Of a stretch of DNA of 64,000 bases, positions 27,023 to 36,944 are shown piece after piece. This DNA is from G041200185 sp041200185 (GTDB lineage: Bacteria; Pseudomonadota; Alphaproteobacteria; BNTO01). The position numbers and the translations under genes are program-made. The stretch's first letter is position 1. Each line of letters begins with the position of its first letter. Below the pieces are notes generated by a model. The model ran no database searches. It worked only from the letters and a program-made list of their open reading frames with translations, and had not been told where the DNA came from. The stretch lies in contig CP165730.1 in NCBI GenBank assembly GCA_041200185.1, positions 682,001 to 746,000 on the forward strand. Direction: 5' to 3'.

Positions 27023-28230
27023 CCACACCTCAACATACACCCATCGATCACTCCCAGCGCAACGATGCCCCATCCACAAAGGAACACGGCGATGATCACC
27101 AGTCGACTTCGCAGGAGTGGCCGGCAAGGCAAAGGGTGGTGCTTCTGCATTGTCAACGACAGGGTGCAGGGAACCAAAATCGCAATGACAGAAAGGATCA
27201 CGCCGGAGACGTTCAAGATCCTGACAAATGCGTTAGGGATAAGCATTGCGATGATGGCTGGAACACCCACAACGACGGCCACATTCCTTATTTTCGCCCC
27301 CTTCCATTCTTGCTGGACAATATCCAAAAGTGCCACGCCTACGCCGATAATTGACGTTAGCAAAGCGAGAGTTGAGACAACCCAAACGAAGCTTTGAAGG
27401 CACCTTGATGAGGTTGCCTGGCTTAACACACGAACTAATTCTCCAACATCTGTAGCTTGTCCCAGTAGCATCTTCTGAAAAAAGGCCGGTGAGGCATTTG
27501 CCGTTACCAAGAGAATCGCCGTTGTCCAGATACAGTAAACTACAGCTGGGATGGCACTTCCCCATAAGCAGGCCTTTTGGACCTTGGAGCGATCATTTCG
27601 GCATAACTTGGTCATAGAGTGAATGGACCCTTGAAAACCGAAGGACGTGAAGAGAATGGGCACTAACGTTGACCACCTTTGTAGAGGGATGTGCTCAGCG
27701 GGTTGAGGGACGACGTGCAAAGGTGTCCGAATCAACAGGAAGAGAACAAGAGCGAGTAGTGTTGAGAACAGGCATATAAATAGCACTTTATTCACACGTA
27801 CAAGCGTTTCGGAAGCCCGCAAGAAAGCGAGGGCAACGCCTCCACAAAAGACACACATCACGGCAACTTTAGCATCAGGACACCCCAGAGCCGTCCCCAA
27901 AATTGAGGCTCCCCCTGACAGGTAGGCGGCCATCAGAGCCACAGACAACAGTTTGAGCATGAAGTCGCCAACACCCCCTGAGAGGGGACAACCGAATGCC
28001 TTTCCAGCATCCTTCAAAGACGCTTCAGCGAAGGAGTTGAGATTTAAATCAGAGCGAATGAGTGCGGTTAAGTAGGTCAAAATTGCAAAGACGGCCATGA
28101 TGAAACATGTCCCTGTTAAGCCAAATTGAGCTAAAACCATAGGTAGAGAAATCATCCCTGAACCAATGGCAGTTCCAGCGAGTAAGAAAGCTGCGCTCAT
28201 GTGTGAGCGAGAAAAAGATAAGTTTTGCAT
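26854..28230 (-). CDS. Aromatic amino acid permease (HAAAP family, Mtr/TyrP-like)
   Basis: A 458-residue transporter of the hydroxy/aromatic amino acid permease family, probably importing tryptophan or tyrosine. The diagnostic start GTAIGSGMISLPMVLAQFGL is near residue 20, with LFTSFGFQGSIHSMTKLCRND mid-protein and about 11 membrane segments. The ATG has AGGAGG eight bases upstream. The last ~50 residues (after GVIDGCML) are basic and not membrane-like, and they are encoded antisense to the AGCS gene. The original stop has probably been lost, extending the protein into its neighbour. Uptake of aromatic amino acids would fit dependence on a host. Confidence 0.88.
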   Translation of the reverse strand: MQNLSFSRSHMSAAFLLAGTAIGSGMISLPMVLAQFGLTGTCFIMAVFAILTYLTALIRSDLNLNSFAEASLKDAGKAFGCPLSGGVGDFMLKLLSVALMAAYLSGGASILGTALGCPDAKVAVMCVFCGGVALAFLRASETLVRVNKVLFICLFSTLLALVLFLLIRTPLHVVPQPAEHIPLQRWSTLVPILFTSFGFQGSIHSMTKLCRNDRSKVQKACLWGSAIPAVVYCIWTTAILLVTANASPAFFQKMLLGQATDVGELVRVLSQATSSRCLQSFVWVVSTLALLTSIIGVGVALLDIVQQEWKGAKIRNVAVVVGVPAIIAMLIPNAFVRILNVSGVILSVIAILVPCTLSLTMQKHHPLPCRPLLRSRLVIIAVFLCGWGIVALGVIDGCMLRCGYLPHPRVSWMISLRSKIKLKRLGIAMRPVTISATTKAVLMCRKGPTTTKNKKRSL

Positions 28231-28346
28231 AAAATCCTCCTATTAAAAAAGTGATGATAAAGAGAGCTATGCGCACAAATGAGAGTGCACAAAACCCAAA
28301 CCAAGTAATAAAAAGTTTATTTATAAAGTCTTAACGACAAGAGAAA

Positions 28347-28377
28347 TCGATATGATTAGCAATATCGATCATATCGA
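28347..28377. promoter_or_regulatory. 10-bp inverted repeat upstream of the permease gene
   Basis: TCGATATGAT and ATCATATCGA are perfect inverted copies separated by 11 bases, about 117 bases upstream of the permease start. This is a candidate operator; no regulator is known. Confidence 0.35.
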
Positions 28378-29084
28378 CCGGTAATATAAAAATACCGATA
28401 AAGAAAAGAAAGAGATAACAACTGCAGACAAGCTACATCCCGCAACCAAGCCGCACAGAAACGCGCCATGACTACCCCTATCCCTTCTACCCGTTTCTTT
28501 CATGTTAACGCAAACTAACTCCACTGTCAAATGAGGAAAAGGGAGCCACCCCTTCAACCTAGAAAAAGATGAATTCACTCTAGGGCGAACGAATCGTGAT
28601 CTGCGGGGTGTTTGTTCATACATCAGAGTTACAACGGAATAGAAAATCGATTTCATCACATTCTGTTTATGAGCATTTCAGCCGTTTTAAAACTGAACCA
28701 AGTCATAGGCAGAACATGGGCCCCTTACAAGAATTGGCCCTGGATTCGACATCGAGAGGATCCATTTCTTATTGGCCTACGAAAACACGAATTCATGGCC
28801 ATCAAAGCCACTTCGTGAGAGACGAACCATTGGCAGGAAAATTTGCGGTGAAACGAAGGGATCCCGTAGCCTCTGCAATCTGCCTGTCGGTTGGTTGGGA
28901 TCTTGTGCTCAGTCTTGGTAAAGCAAATACGAACAGGGAAACTTACGCAAACTCTTTAAATTTTGATGCGACTTTATAAAAATATGCAAAATTACTTTAA
29001 ATATTCCAGACCGAGTAAGTCCGTGCATTTACAGAGTCAAGTTGTCTTCTCCTGCGAGGATCTTCTATAATTCCGGAGGAGGTC
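28378..29084. other. Intergenic/decayed region
   Basis: No confident gene. A minus-strand frame ending at 28369 could encode a short protein with one membrane segment (AGCSLSAVVISFFSLSVFLYY) from an ATG near 28503, but its start signal is poor. Plus-strand frames at 28596-28979 are not recognisable. Confidence 0.35.
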
Positions 29085-29105
29085 GTGTACAGGCTGAGGG
29101 AGGAA

Positions 29106-29426
29106 ATGAAGCCTACTTTTTCTCGTCCTTTGGCAGATCTGCTGAGACCGAAATCATTAGAGGATCTTGTTGGTAATCACAGAGGGGTACCTCATGATCT
29201 TTGCTCACAAATTCTTTGGGGACCGCCTGGATGTGGAAAGACTTCCTATGCGCGAGTTGTGGCTGCTAGCAGCTCTTTACCTCAAGTTTCTTTGTCGGGT
29301 GTAACAAGCTCTGCTACCCAGTTTCGTGAGGTCTTTGATCGGGCTGGACGAGGACAATCGATCCTCCTCCTCGTCGACGAAATTCACCACCATTTCGAAG
29401 AAAAATGCACCTCCCCCGCTAAATAG
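29106..29426 (+). pseudogene. rarA: Truncated rarA (replication-associated AAA+ ATPase)
   Basis: The N-terminus of RarA/MgsA is clear: RPLADLLRPKSLEDLVG, Walker A GPPGCGKT, the VTSSATQFREVFDRA segment and Walker B ILLLVDEIH. RarA normally has about 430 residues and acts at stalled replication forks. Here the frame leaves the family right after Walker B, exactly where a 385-bp repeat begins (29389), and stops at 29426. The loop before Walker A is also about a dozen residues short. No remaining part of rarA was seen beyond the repeat. The gene is therefore inactive, broken by insertion or rearrangement at the repeat. Confidence 0.85.
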
Positions 29427-29772
29427 ACGTCTCGACGCGAATTTATAAGAACGCGGTATGTCTTGGCAGAAGAGACGAGGGTGTCTGAGCCACGACGATC
29501 TTAGGCATAAACGAAGACTTTTAGGACTGTTAATTATTGTCGAATATGTGTTTTGGATCGATTTCACATGTAGCAGGACGAAATGGGTTCCTATCTAAAG
29601 CCGTTCCCACGAGACTTTTTTTTGATGCGGAGGTAGCTTGTCCTTCTTACGAATCGGAATAGGACCCAATATCTGCTGAGCTTGGGCTTTTTTAACCCTA
29701 GCCAGAGGATCCATTTTCCTGTTAACCTGTCGTTAGGGGGATGGGAACTTCGCAGGAAGGGCCCAGTAGGGG
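29389..29772 (-). repeat. 385-bp dispersed repeat, copy A
   Basis: This segment is a near-identical reverse complement of 53403-53787. It interrupts rarA at its left edge. On the minus strand it reads MDPLARVKKAQAQQILG..., with RNPFRPATCEIDPKHIF further on, a coding-like frame of about 60 residues ending in a stop. It may derive from a mobile element, but no transposase or terminal repeats are visible. Confidence 0.85.
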
Positions 29773-30605
29773 AGGAACTTTTATCCCCCATCAGACGATA
29801 AAAACATATGCACGGACTAACGACCATCCCCACGTTATCGAAGGAACGACCTACAACATAACGTAATACATAGTATTACACGAACAACTAAAAGCAGCTC
29901 AACTCAAAGAGATGAAAAAACTTGTTGACGACGGAACGTTCAAAAAGATTCGATCAAAAACTAAGGTAAGATCTATTGAATAACGGCCGGGTTAATTCGT
30001 AGAAGTTTGACTGTCAAGTCGTATTTTGCTTTTAATAATAAATACAAGATTTGCGCTTTTAGCTTTATCGGCAGGGACCGTGTAGGCTTTACCTCACATG
30101 TTGAGAATGTCAAATATGGGTATTTCCCCGGCTCTGCCCCCTATCTCTTCCCTCTTCTAACGACTCCGAAACAACGTTCATCACGCCCAACTTCTCTAGT
30201 AAAATTAAATTCTTCACAGCAATTATTGCGAACAGGATGTCCAATTCCTTGGAAAAGGTGTTCAACAGAGTTTTTATTGATATCCACGTGTTAATCTGGA
30301 CTCCGGTCTATTGCCCTACCACGAAAACCCCAACGAGTTCTTTCTGTACACCCTTATAAAGTCTGATCTTTCTCATAACTCCGTTCTGGATCATTAAACG
30401 ACTGAAACTTTCATGGGGCAATCCATTTTGATTCTATGAATAGCCACCTCGGCTTGTTTTGGGCTAAAGACGAGTGGTTTAACAATGGATGGAGGAGATA
30501 AGCAGAGGCAATCTCTTGCTTTTTTATCCTTCGTTAAAGCGGAAGGATTGTCAGAACCTCGGAAATCTGGTTGCTAGGTCATAGACTTGCTACAATGAAC
30601 ATGGA
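29773..30605. other. Decayed region
   Basis: No intact gene. It contains the palindrome at 29863-29879, a startless open stretch (about 29878-29983) reading EQLKAAQLKEMKKLVDDGTF, and another coding-like but stop-containing stretch near 30120-30360 on the minus strand. These look like gene remnants. Confidence 0.4.
29863..29879. promoter_or_regulatory. GTAATAC palindrome, possible toxin-antitoxin operator
   Basis: GTAATAC and GTATTAC form a perfect 7-bp palindrome around ATA. The style resembles operators of ribbon-helix-helix antitoxins, and a charged helical remnant follows on the plus strand. This is a weak inference. Confidence 0.3.
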
Positions 30606-30626
30606 GTGGAGGACGTAGCGGCGAGT

Positions 30627-31265
30627 ATGGTATCGAGCACAAGAGCATTGCAGGCGGTTTGGTTAGTACCGTTCTTGATGGGAAGTACTTTGGTTCTAAC
30701 TCAATGTACAACAGTTGCAATCGTGGGTGGTGGAGCGGCCGCAGGGACCATGGCTCTCCGCGATAAATCTGTGGGAACTTCGGCAACGGATACAATAATT
30801 TCGGCGCGTGTGAGTAAGGCCCTCTACAAAGTCAGTCCTGATGTCCATGCGCATGTCGGAGTTAATGTTCAGGAAGGTGAGGTTTTGCTCACAGGATCCC
30901 TCCCCGACGAAGAACAGCGCATCGCCGCTGAAGCGGCTGCTTGGAGTGTAAAAAATGTCAAAAGGGTTTACAACAATATTGAACTTTCAGGTAGGGGTCC
31001 GCTCAAGAACTACGCTCAGGATGCCTGGATTACCTCTCAAGTCAAATCGAAACTTTTGGCTACTTCGAAAATACGGTCCATTAACTACAGCATCAAAACG
31101 GTAAACAACGTCGTATACATCTTTGGCATTGCCCGCAATCAAGAAGAACTCAAAAAAGTCACGGAAATAGCCAGCCGTGTCCGAGGAGTCTCTCGCGTGA
31201 TGAGCTATATCCGCCTAAAAGCAACAGTTGAGAACAACATCCCATCCAATTCGTCTGGTGCGTGA
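30627..31265 (+). CDS. Dual-BON-domain lipoprotein (DolP/YraP-like)
   Basis: The protein (about 212 residues from the ATG at 30627) has a hydrophobic N-terminus ending in a lipobox-like LTQC, so it is probably a lipoprotein of the outer membrane. A glycine-rich stretch (VAIVGGGAAAGTMALRD) precedes two BON domains: VSKALYKV..VHAHVGVNVQEGEVLLTGSLP, and VKSKLLATSKIRSINYSIKTVNNVVYIFGIA. This matches the DolP/YraP family, which supports outer-membrane integrity. The frame could start at a GTG at 30606. The gene is flanked by decayed DNA on both sides, so its survival suggests it is needed. Confidence 0.85.
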   Translation: MVSSTRALQAVWLVPFLMGSTLVLTQCTTVAIVGGGAAAGTMALRDKSVGTSATDTIISARVSKALYKVSPDVHAHVGVNVQEGEVLLTGSLPDEEQRIAAEAAAWSVKNVKRVYNNIELSGRGPLKNYAQDAWITSQVKSKLLATSKIRSINYSIKTVNNVVYIFGIARNQEELKKVTEIASRVRGVSRVMSYIRLKATVENNIPSNSSGA

Positions 31266-32365
31266 TGCTCTTGGGTGGAGGATGTCCTAGCAAGGTACGA
31301 TCTTTAAATCGTGCATAGGTCGTTATCGGGATGTTATAATCAGGTTCTTTGCCAATGCAGTCAAAGGATAGTTAAGATAGAGTAGTGGGGCGGTGGGTTG
31401 TTTCGTACCGTCAATTAACCGAGAAATTCTGTTTTAGGGTTGGCCACGTATTCTTTTTAAATATATTTAATGGAGATAATTCCTTGACTTGTATTGTATT
31501 ACGTATCATCATCCCTCTGCAGTCGAAATTGAATGTTTGCCATGCAAAAAGTCGTCTCAAATGATTCTCAGGTTTTGCAAGAACTTCAGGAATGCTTGCT
31601 CAAAAATATAGGAAATGAAGTCTCCCCTTGAAGTTGACGTTGAAGTCACTTGGCGTACGCCTATTGATGGATATCGCTAAAATAAGTGGTGATCGAATGA
31701 AAAGTTTGTATCAGGTCTCCCACGAAGGTTCTAAAGTTAATCGGATAACATTTCTCTCAGTTTTTTATGCTAGGGCCAGCAGACGGATTACATAATTTTC
31801 ATAGGTCTCCTAAAGCTACACAAGTTCCTAGCCGTCGTGCCCTTTGAACATGTTCAAATGGGAAGTGCATGATCGATCGGTAAAAATCACGAAAAGGTTG
31901 ATCTTCTTCTGGTTGATAAATCGTTGAATGCATTCCCAAAAAAAGATCAAAAATTTGTATCCTGCGAAGATCAAAGAGTAAGTAACCTTATAGATAAACA
32001 CAGAGTCGTGTTGGCAGCCAGGCTCCTTGCTTCAAAGAACGAAGAGGGGAGCCATTCGTCCTAGAAAAAATTCATAGGTGTACACGGAAACAACGTCCCC
32101 AGTTGCACAATTGCCCCCTCGTCGTTCAAGAAAGTTCCCTGTGGTGTTATTTATCTCGGGTAATTGACTAACATCTCTGGGATCGTCGTTCCGTTCTTTC
32201 CTGCATACTTATCAGGTTGGATCCTCGCAGGGAAAGACAGAGACATGCTAAACAAAAGCTGAGACGACGGACAGAAAAATTCATTTTTTTAGCACCCACC
32301 GGGAGCTGATCATTGCGTATCTCCTCATCCTGGCCCCGCTACAATTGGCTTCATGGGTTACCGGG
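31266..32365. other. Decayed region, 1.1 kb
   Basis: No intact gene. An open stretch without start at 31897-32064 on the plus strand reads VDLLLVDKSLNAFPKKD, with RVVLAARLLASKNEEG further on, which looks coding but is not recognised. Stops and frameshifts surround it. Confidence 0.4.
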
Positions 32366-33097
32366 TTACCACATTCCCATCCCATTCCCCATCATACCCA
32401 TGCCTCCCATTCCTGGCATACCCATACCACCCATCATATTCCCCATACCGTTCATGCCCGTGCCATTCATTCCCATATTCATTCCTCCCATCATGCCACC
32501 ACCCATCATAGAGTTCATACCCATGCCTCCCATTCCTGGCATACCCATACCGCCCATCATATTCCCCATACCATTCATTCCCATATACGGGTTCATCATA
32601 CCGTTGCCCATCATGGAGTTCATTCCCATACCAGGCATTCCCATGTTCATTCCACCCATCATGCCACCTCCGCTCATTTGCATCAGCAATTGCTGAACCA
32701 TACTGATAACTTGCTGCGGCATCATCCCCATGGATTGGATATACATCATGACTTGTTGCAGGATTTGTTGTTGCATATAGGGGTTCATAGCCATCTGCTG
32801 AGCCAATCGACTAATCTGAACGAGCAAGTTCGCTATCATCTGAGGATTGGAACCCATGTTCATCCCCCCCATCATCATGTTGCCCATCATGGCTCCTCCG
32901 GCAGCACCTTGAGCGAAGGATCCACCGTTTGCAGCCGCTCGCATACCGCCGCTTAGAGCGTTGGCGCCTGTATTGAGCAGAGCTTGGCCGGCTCCTGAAG
33001 ATGTGAACTTGTTTACCAGATTTTTGAGTGCGAAGGCTTCGTGTGACGCACTCGCAAAACAACATAAACAGAACAAGACTCTCAGTAATTTGATCAT
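32366..33097 (-). CDS. Exported Met/Gly-rich repeat protein
   Basis: The 243-residue product has a signal peptide (LLRVLFCLCCFASASHEAFA) and a short variable domain. A Gln/Met-rich helical segment (ILQQVMMYIQSMGMMPQQVI) follows, and then about 100 residues almost entirely of Met, Gly and Asn, built from near-repeats such as GNMMGGMGMPGMGGMGM, ending in Trp. Methionine-rich exported proteins may bind Cu(I), but low complexity alone does not prove this. A His-rich frame on the opposite strand is only its shadow. It is divergent from the Cys-rich family gene at 33642. No family is recognised. Confidence 0.72.
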   Translation of the reverse strand: MIKLLRVLFCLCCFASASHEAFALKNLVNKFTSSGAGQALLNTGANALSGGMRAAANGGSFAQGAAGGAMMGNMMMGGMNMGSNPQMIANLLVQISRLAQQMAMNPYMQQQILQQVMMYIQSMGMMPQQVISMVQQLLMQMSGGGMMGGMNMGMPGMGMNSMMGNGMMNPYMGMNGMGNMMGGMGMPGMGGMGMNSMMGGGMMGGMNMGMNGTGMNGMGNMMGGMGMPGMGGMGMMGNGMGMW

Positions 33098-33641
33098 TTT
33101 GTGGCTACTTTTCCATCTTTCTTATTTACATTATCAACTGTATATATTAATTATTTATTAAGTTTTGAATAAAAATTATTCTTTACAATACTTTTCTATT
33201 TTTTGCATTGACTCAGTCGTTATGCTTACTTCGTTGATTCTTCAGACGTTGCGGTTTTCACTCGGCATCAAAGGAATGTGAAACGCCAGTCACGTAGACA
33301 TCCAAGATGTGTAATCTCTAACATGAATACACCTAATATACTTGCTAATATTACAACTGAATGCAGATAGTATTAAATAAATAAGAGAGCAATATAGATA
33401 AGTCCTTAAAAAATAAATATTGGATCTATTCGTGGTAAAATAATTAATCTGAAGCAGCTTCTGACCTTTTTCTAATTCACTTATATTTTTCGCTTTCTAG
33501 CATCTAGATTAAAAATGATTATAACGACATTTTGCATATAGTTATAATTGTTATTTATTATTAATTAACTGGTTTTTAAATATTCATTAATTATTTAATG
33601 TGACAATGACGTAGGTGATTTACTTGACGTCTAGGTCTCAC
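33098..33641. other. AT-rich divergent promoter region
   Basis: About 540 AT-rich bases between two divergent exported-protein genes. At 33600-33626 lies a block (GTGACAATGAC...GATTTACTTG) that also occurs before the second Cys-rich gene at 35475-35503, a likely shared promoter or leader element. Confidence 0.45.
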
Positions 33642-35174
33642 ATGAAAAATTCCATTTGGTTTTCCGTTTTGGGAACGGCCGTGTTAGGGTCTTCCATCGG
33701 CATGGCTTCTTCATCCCTTCCTTTGCAGCCGCAAGATTGCATGCAAACAAAAATCCGGAAGCAGGTTGAAGATGGCGCTATGCAAACCCTCATTGATGAA
33801 GGGTTGTATCGTCTTCGCGAAGGGGACGAAGACTCGCCTCAGGCTAAAGGACTTGTGGCTGCACAAGTCGCCCTCGGGGTTACGCAGCAAGATGTTGATG
33901 AAAAAGGGAGTTTGCTCGTGCGTTTAGAACGAGGCACAACACAAATTTCGGAGCTCGACTGCGCGCTCCACCATCTTGCCGCCCGCTTTGCTCAGTATCA
34001 GGTTGAGCGTCGAAAAGATATGAACTTTATGGTAGACATGATGAATAAGGTACTCGAGAACGATCAGCTCATTCAGGCCTTCATGATTGCGCACGGCAGC
34101 ACAATGCTCGACTCCTTTGAACCCGATGAACATGAAACGACGACTTACGACGTTCTTAAGAATCGTGCCAAAGTCTTTACTGATTTTATTCGTAAGAATG
34201 ACTCTATCTTTACCTACCCTTATTCAGGAAGTGATCTGATTCAGCAAGAAGTCCAACATTATTTCGATCACTCTCCTCTCGTCGATTGTATCTGCGGAGA
34301 AAAGCACAAAGAGGGCACACTTTGTGAAAAAATTTACAAGTGCTCAACCTGCGGTTCAGACCATCTTAAGGGAGCTCTGTGCTCCAGTGCGACAATCAAC
34401 GAAGGTGAAAATTCTCTTGATCTTTCTGCTCTCAATTTCAAGTCATATGAGTGCTCGTGTGGTCAAACACATGAATACACAGAGCAATGCAGCCAAAACT
34501 TACCTGTGTATCTGACTTCTGTTGCTGCTCAAGAAGCCAATCAGTCGACAACATTTACGATAAGAGCAGTCGCGCTCGATGACGAAAATCCGCAGGAAGG
34601 TGAAGAAGTCGTGCCTGAATCAACTCGCATTGCTGGTTATATCAGCCAAGATAAGGTTTGGCATAAGCTGAATTCAACGTGGAGTGATGATACGAACGAA
34701 AGGTATCTATGCTCGTGCGGACAGTGGCATACCGTCACTTCTTCTTGCGAAGAACCTGTTATTTCTGGAACATCTCAAGCTGGATACTATTTTAACGGTC
34801 AGCTTTACGCTCCTTGCGTTCGTCCAGCTGGTGAGGAACTAGCTCCCTATCTTTGCAAGTGCGGAGAGTGGCATGTTGATGCGAGTGCCTGCAAAGAGGA
34901 GTATGAGGTTATAACGCTGGACGGAAAGGAGGAGGAAGAAGAAACGCCTGAGGTCGTACCCCCCACCAACGAAGAGGAAACCATCCCAGAAGTACCAGTA
35001 GAGGAAGAAGATAAGGCGGAACAACAACCCACGCTTCCAACAGAGGAGGAGGACAAAATAGAGCAATCCGTACTTCCAACTGAGGAAGAAGAAACGACAG
35101 AAGCTCCTACTGAAAACACGGCACAACCTCATGAAGAAGAGGAATTACCAGAACAGGGGAACGACGCAGCGTAA
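33642..35174 (+). CDS. Cys/His-repeat exported protein, family member 1
   Basis: From the ATG at 33642 the protein has 510 residues and a signal peptide (IWFSVLGTAVLGSSIGMAS). A helical domain of about 200 residues follows (LDCALHHLAARFAQYQVERR, MVDMMNKVLENDQLIQAFMI) and ends at TYPYSGSDLI. Then come five small Cys/His modules, four strict C-x-C-G-x2-H-x5-C and one with CxxC (CSTCGSDHLKGALC). Between modules are conserved linkers: SLDLSALNFKSYEC and AGYISQDKVWHKLN. The last ~75 residues are an acidic Glu/Pro/Thr tail unique to this member. The modules suggest zinc binding or disulfide-stabilised knobs. The family is not recognised. It ends at an intrinsic terminator. Confidence 0.75.
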   Translation: MKNSIWFSVLGTAVLGSSIGMASSSLPLQPQDCMQTKIRKQVEDGAMQTLIDEGLYRLREGDEDSPQAKGLVAAQVALGVTQQDVDEKGSLLVRLERGTTQISELDCALHHLAARFAQYQVERRKDMNFMVDMMNKVLENDQLIQAFMIAHGSTMLDSFEPDEHETTTYDVLKNRAKVFTDFIRKNDSIFTYPYSGSDLIQQEVQHYFDHSPLVDCICGEKHKEGTLCEKIYKCSTCGSDHLKGALCSSATINEGENSLDLSALNFKSYECSCGQTHEYTEQCSQNLPVYLTSVAAQEANQSTTFTIRAVALDDENPQEGEEVVPESTRIAGYISQDKVWHKLNSTWSDDTNERYLCSCGQWHTVTSSCEEPVISGTSQAGYYFNGQLYAPCVRPAGEELAPYLCKCGEWHVDASACKEEYEVITLDGKEEEEETPEVVPPTNEEETIPEVPVEEEDKAEQQPTLPTEEEDKIEQSVLPTEEEETTEAPTENTAQPHEEEELPEQGNDAA

Positions 35175-35197
35175 CAGTCCGAACATATAATTGCTAG

Positions 35198-35228
35198 AAG
35201 ACTCGCTTCCCATAGCGAGTCTTTTTTC
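35198..35228 (+). terminator. Intrinsic terminator of family member 1
   Basis: AAGACTCGCT and AGCGAGTCTT form a perfect 10-bp stem with a 6-base loop, followed by TTTTTC. Confidence 0.88.
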
Positions 35229-35516
35229 TTTAGCGTACAAGATAATGAAAAGTAAAATATTTTCGAATTTATTTATCAATTATAATATTAAAGTATTATA
35301 AAAGAATATATGACTGCATTTAGTTACCTATGGCAAAAATGCACAGAGAAGAGTCTTGCTGGACCTTCAGATCCACAGGGTAAGGAGTGTTTCTGTGTGC
35401 CTCGCAGAATTTTATCAAGTAGTTATCATTAATCTTCTATTATTAAAATATTAAACCTTATTTAATAAGTTAACGTGATAATAAAATGAGTAAGATTTAC
35501 TTGGAGTGAGAAACGC

Positions 35517-36929
35517 ATGAAACATTCATATTTACCTGCCCTTTTAGGCAGTCTTTGTCTAATGGCACCGTTCACATTCGGGAGTTCCGATCATTTTCTT
35601 CCAACGGAAGATTGCGACCAACCAAAGGTTTTACCTCAATTTGACCTAGGAACATTTGAAGTTTTAACCGATGAAAAACTGGTCATTCCCAATGAAGATG
35701 AAACAGGAACAAAAAACACTGATTTAGTTGCTGCTTCCGTTGCCCTGGGTGTAGAAAAGAAGGAAGATGAGGAACCTACAACCATCCTGGAGATGCTTAA
35801 ACGGCAAGAAAAGAAAATCGCAGAAATTGATTGCGCTGTTCACGGGTATGCGAGACGTCTTGCCCTACTAAGAGCTGAGGATCGTGCGTTTAGCAACATT
35901 TTTGCGGATATGATGAGTAAGATTCGTGCGCAGTATCAAGTTATACAAAGTTTCATTATCGCAAACGGGTGCATTAACCTCGAGGCTCTAAATTCCTTTA
36001 AAACGGACGAAGAAATCTACGAACTTTTGAAGAGAAGGACTCAACTCTGTACAGAACACATCCAATCGACACAATCCCCCTTCACTTCACCTTATCCTCC
36101 TATTCATTTGTGTCTGTGCGGAAGGTATCACGAGGAAGGTACCCTTTGTGAAAAAATAGCGGTGCTTGGCGGTACAGAAAACCGTTCTGAGGGCGGGATT
36201 GTGCATGTCCTCATTGAAGGAAACTATCCAGATACCGTTGACCTTGCTCCGCTTCATTACACGTCTTACGACTGTGCATGCGGAGAGACACATGAATTTA
36301 CCCAGCAGTGCCGTAAAAATTTACCAGTTTACATTGCGAAATTAGCCGAATATTGCAACACGGACCATCAGGATATTGCTTCTCTTGAAACGGCCATTGC
36401 AGGGTACATTAGCCCTGACAAAGTCTGGCATAAAATCAACACCCCACGGACAGAACCTACACTCCTGTGCGACAAGCAGACCGGCTACCTTTGCCAATGT
36501 GGGCAGTGGCATATTGCGACGTGGCAGTGTGGCCAGTGGAATCATGAAAAGAAAGAATACTCCTCATACTATCCCGTTTATCGTGGAAAATCAGCAGGAT
36601 ACATCTGCAGTTGCGGATCTTGGCACGCTCTCAATGAAGCCTGTGCTGCTCGCGGAACAGCGTACCTGTGCCAATGTGGGTCGATGCACTATTCGACAAA
36701 TTCCTGTCTTGGGAATAATGGCCAGCCATTTGCTGTCGTCAAGGACGGTATCAGCGGCTTCATTTGTGCTCCCGGACATTGGCATCCACTTAACACAGTG
36801 TGTCGCTCCGGACTCAAAAGCACGTCATTGGGCAAAGGTGGTTATCTCTGTCAGTGTGGCCAATGGCATGCCGATGTTTCAGAGTGTCCGCAAAACATCG
36901 ACGTCAACATCCTCGAAGACAAAGATTAA
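35517..36929 (+). CDS. Cys/His-repeat exported protein, family member 2
   Basis: A 470-residue paralogue of member 1: signal peptide (YLPALLGSLCLMAPFTFGS), the same helical domain (IDCAVHGYARRLALLRAEDR, IRAQYQVIQSFIIANGC), and six strict C-x-C-G-x2-H-x5-C modules plus one variant (CAPGHWHPLNTVC). Linkers AGYISPDKVWHKINT and GNNGQPFAVVKDGISGF are shared with members 3 and 4. The acidic tail of member 1 is missing. The leader shares a roughly 30-base block with member 1. It is complete and followed by a terminator. It is probably exported beyond the inner membrane; its function is unknown. Confidence 0.75.
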   Translation: MKHSYLPALLGSLCLMAPFTFGSSDHFLPTEDCDQPKVLPQFDLGTFEVLTDEKLVIPNEDETGTKNTDLVAASVALGVEKKEDEEPTTILEMLKRQEKKIAEIDCAVHGYARRLALLRAEDRAFSNIFADMMSKIRAQYQVIQSFIIANGCINLEALNSFKTDEEIYELLKRRTQLCTEHIQSTQSPFTSPYPPIHLCLCGRYHEEGTLCEKIAVLGGTENRSEGGIVHVLIEGNYPDTVDLAPLHYTSYDCACGETHEFTQQCRKNLPVYIAKLAEYCNTDHQDIASLETAIAGYISPDKVWHKINTPRTEPTLLCDKQTGYLCQCGQWHIATWQCGQWNHEKKEYSSYYPVYRGKSAGYICSCGSWHALNEACAARGTAYLCQCGSMHYSTNSCLGNNGQPFAVVKDGISGFICAPGHWHPLNTVCRSGLKSTSLGKGGYLCQCGQWHADVSECPQNIDVNILEDKD

Positions 36930-36944
36930 TCTCTTAATGACCTC

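Noticed and set aside
32345..32956. His/Thr/Ser-rich plus-strand frame of 203 codons
   Set aside because: It mirrors the Met/Gly repeat (CAT antisense to ATG) and has no signal peptide; composition is a reverse-strand artefact.
34839..35132. Low-complexity minus-strand frames rich in Ser/Val or Phe/Leu
   Set aside because: They are the reverse complement of the acidic Glu-rich tail of family member 1.
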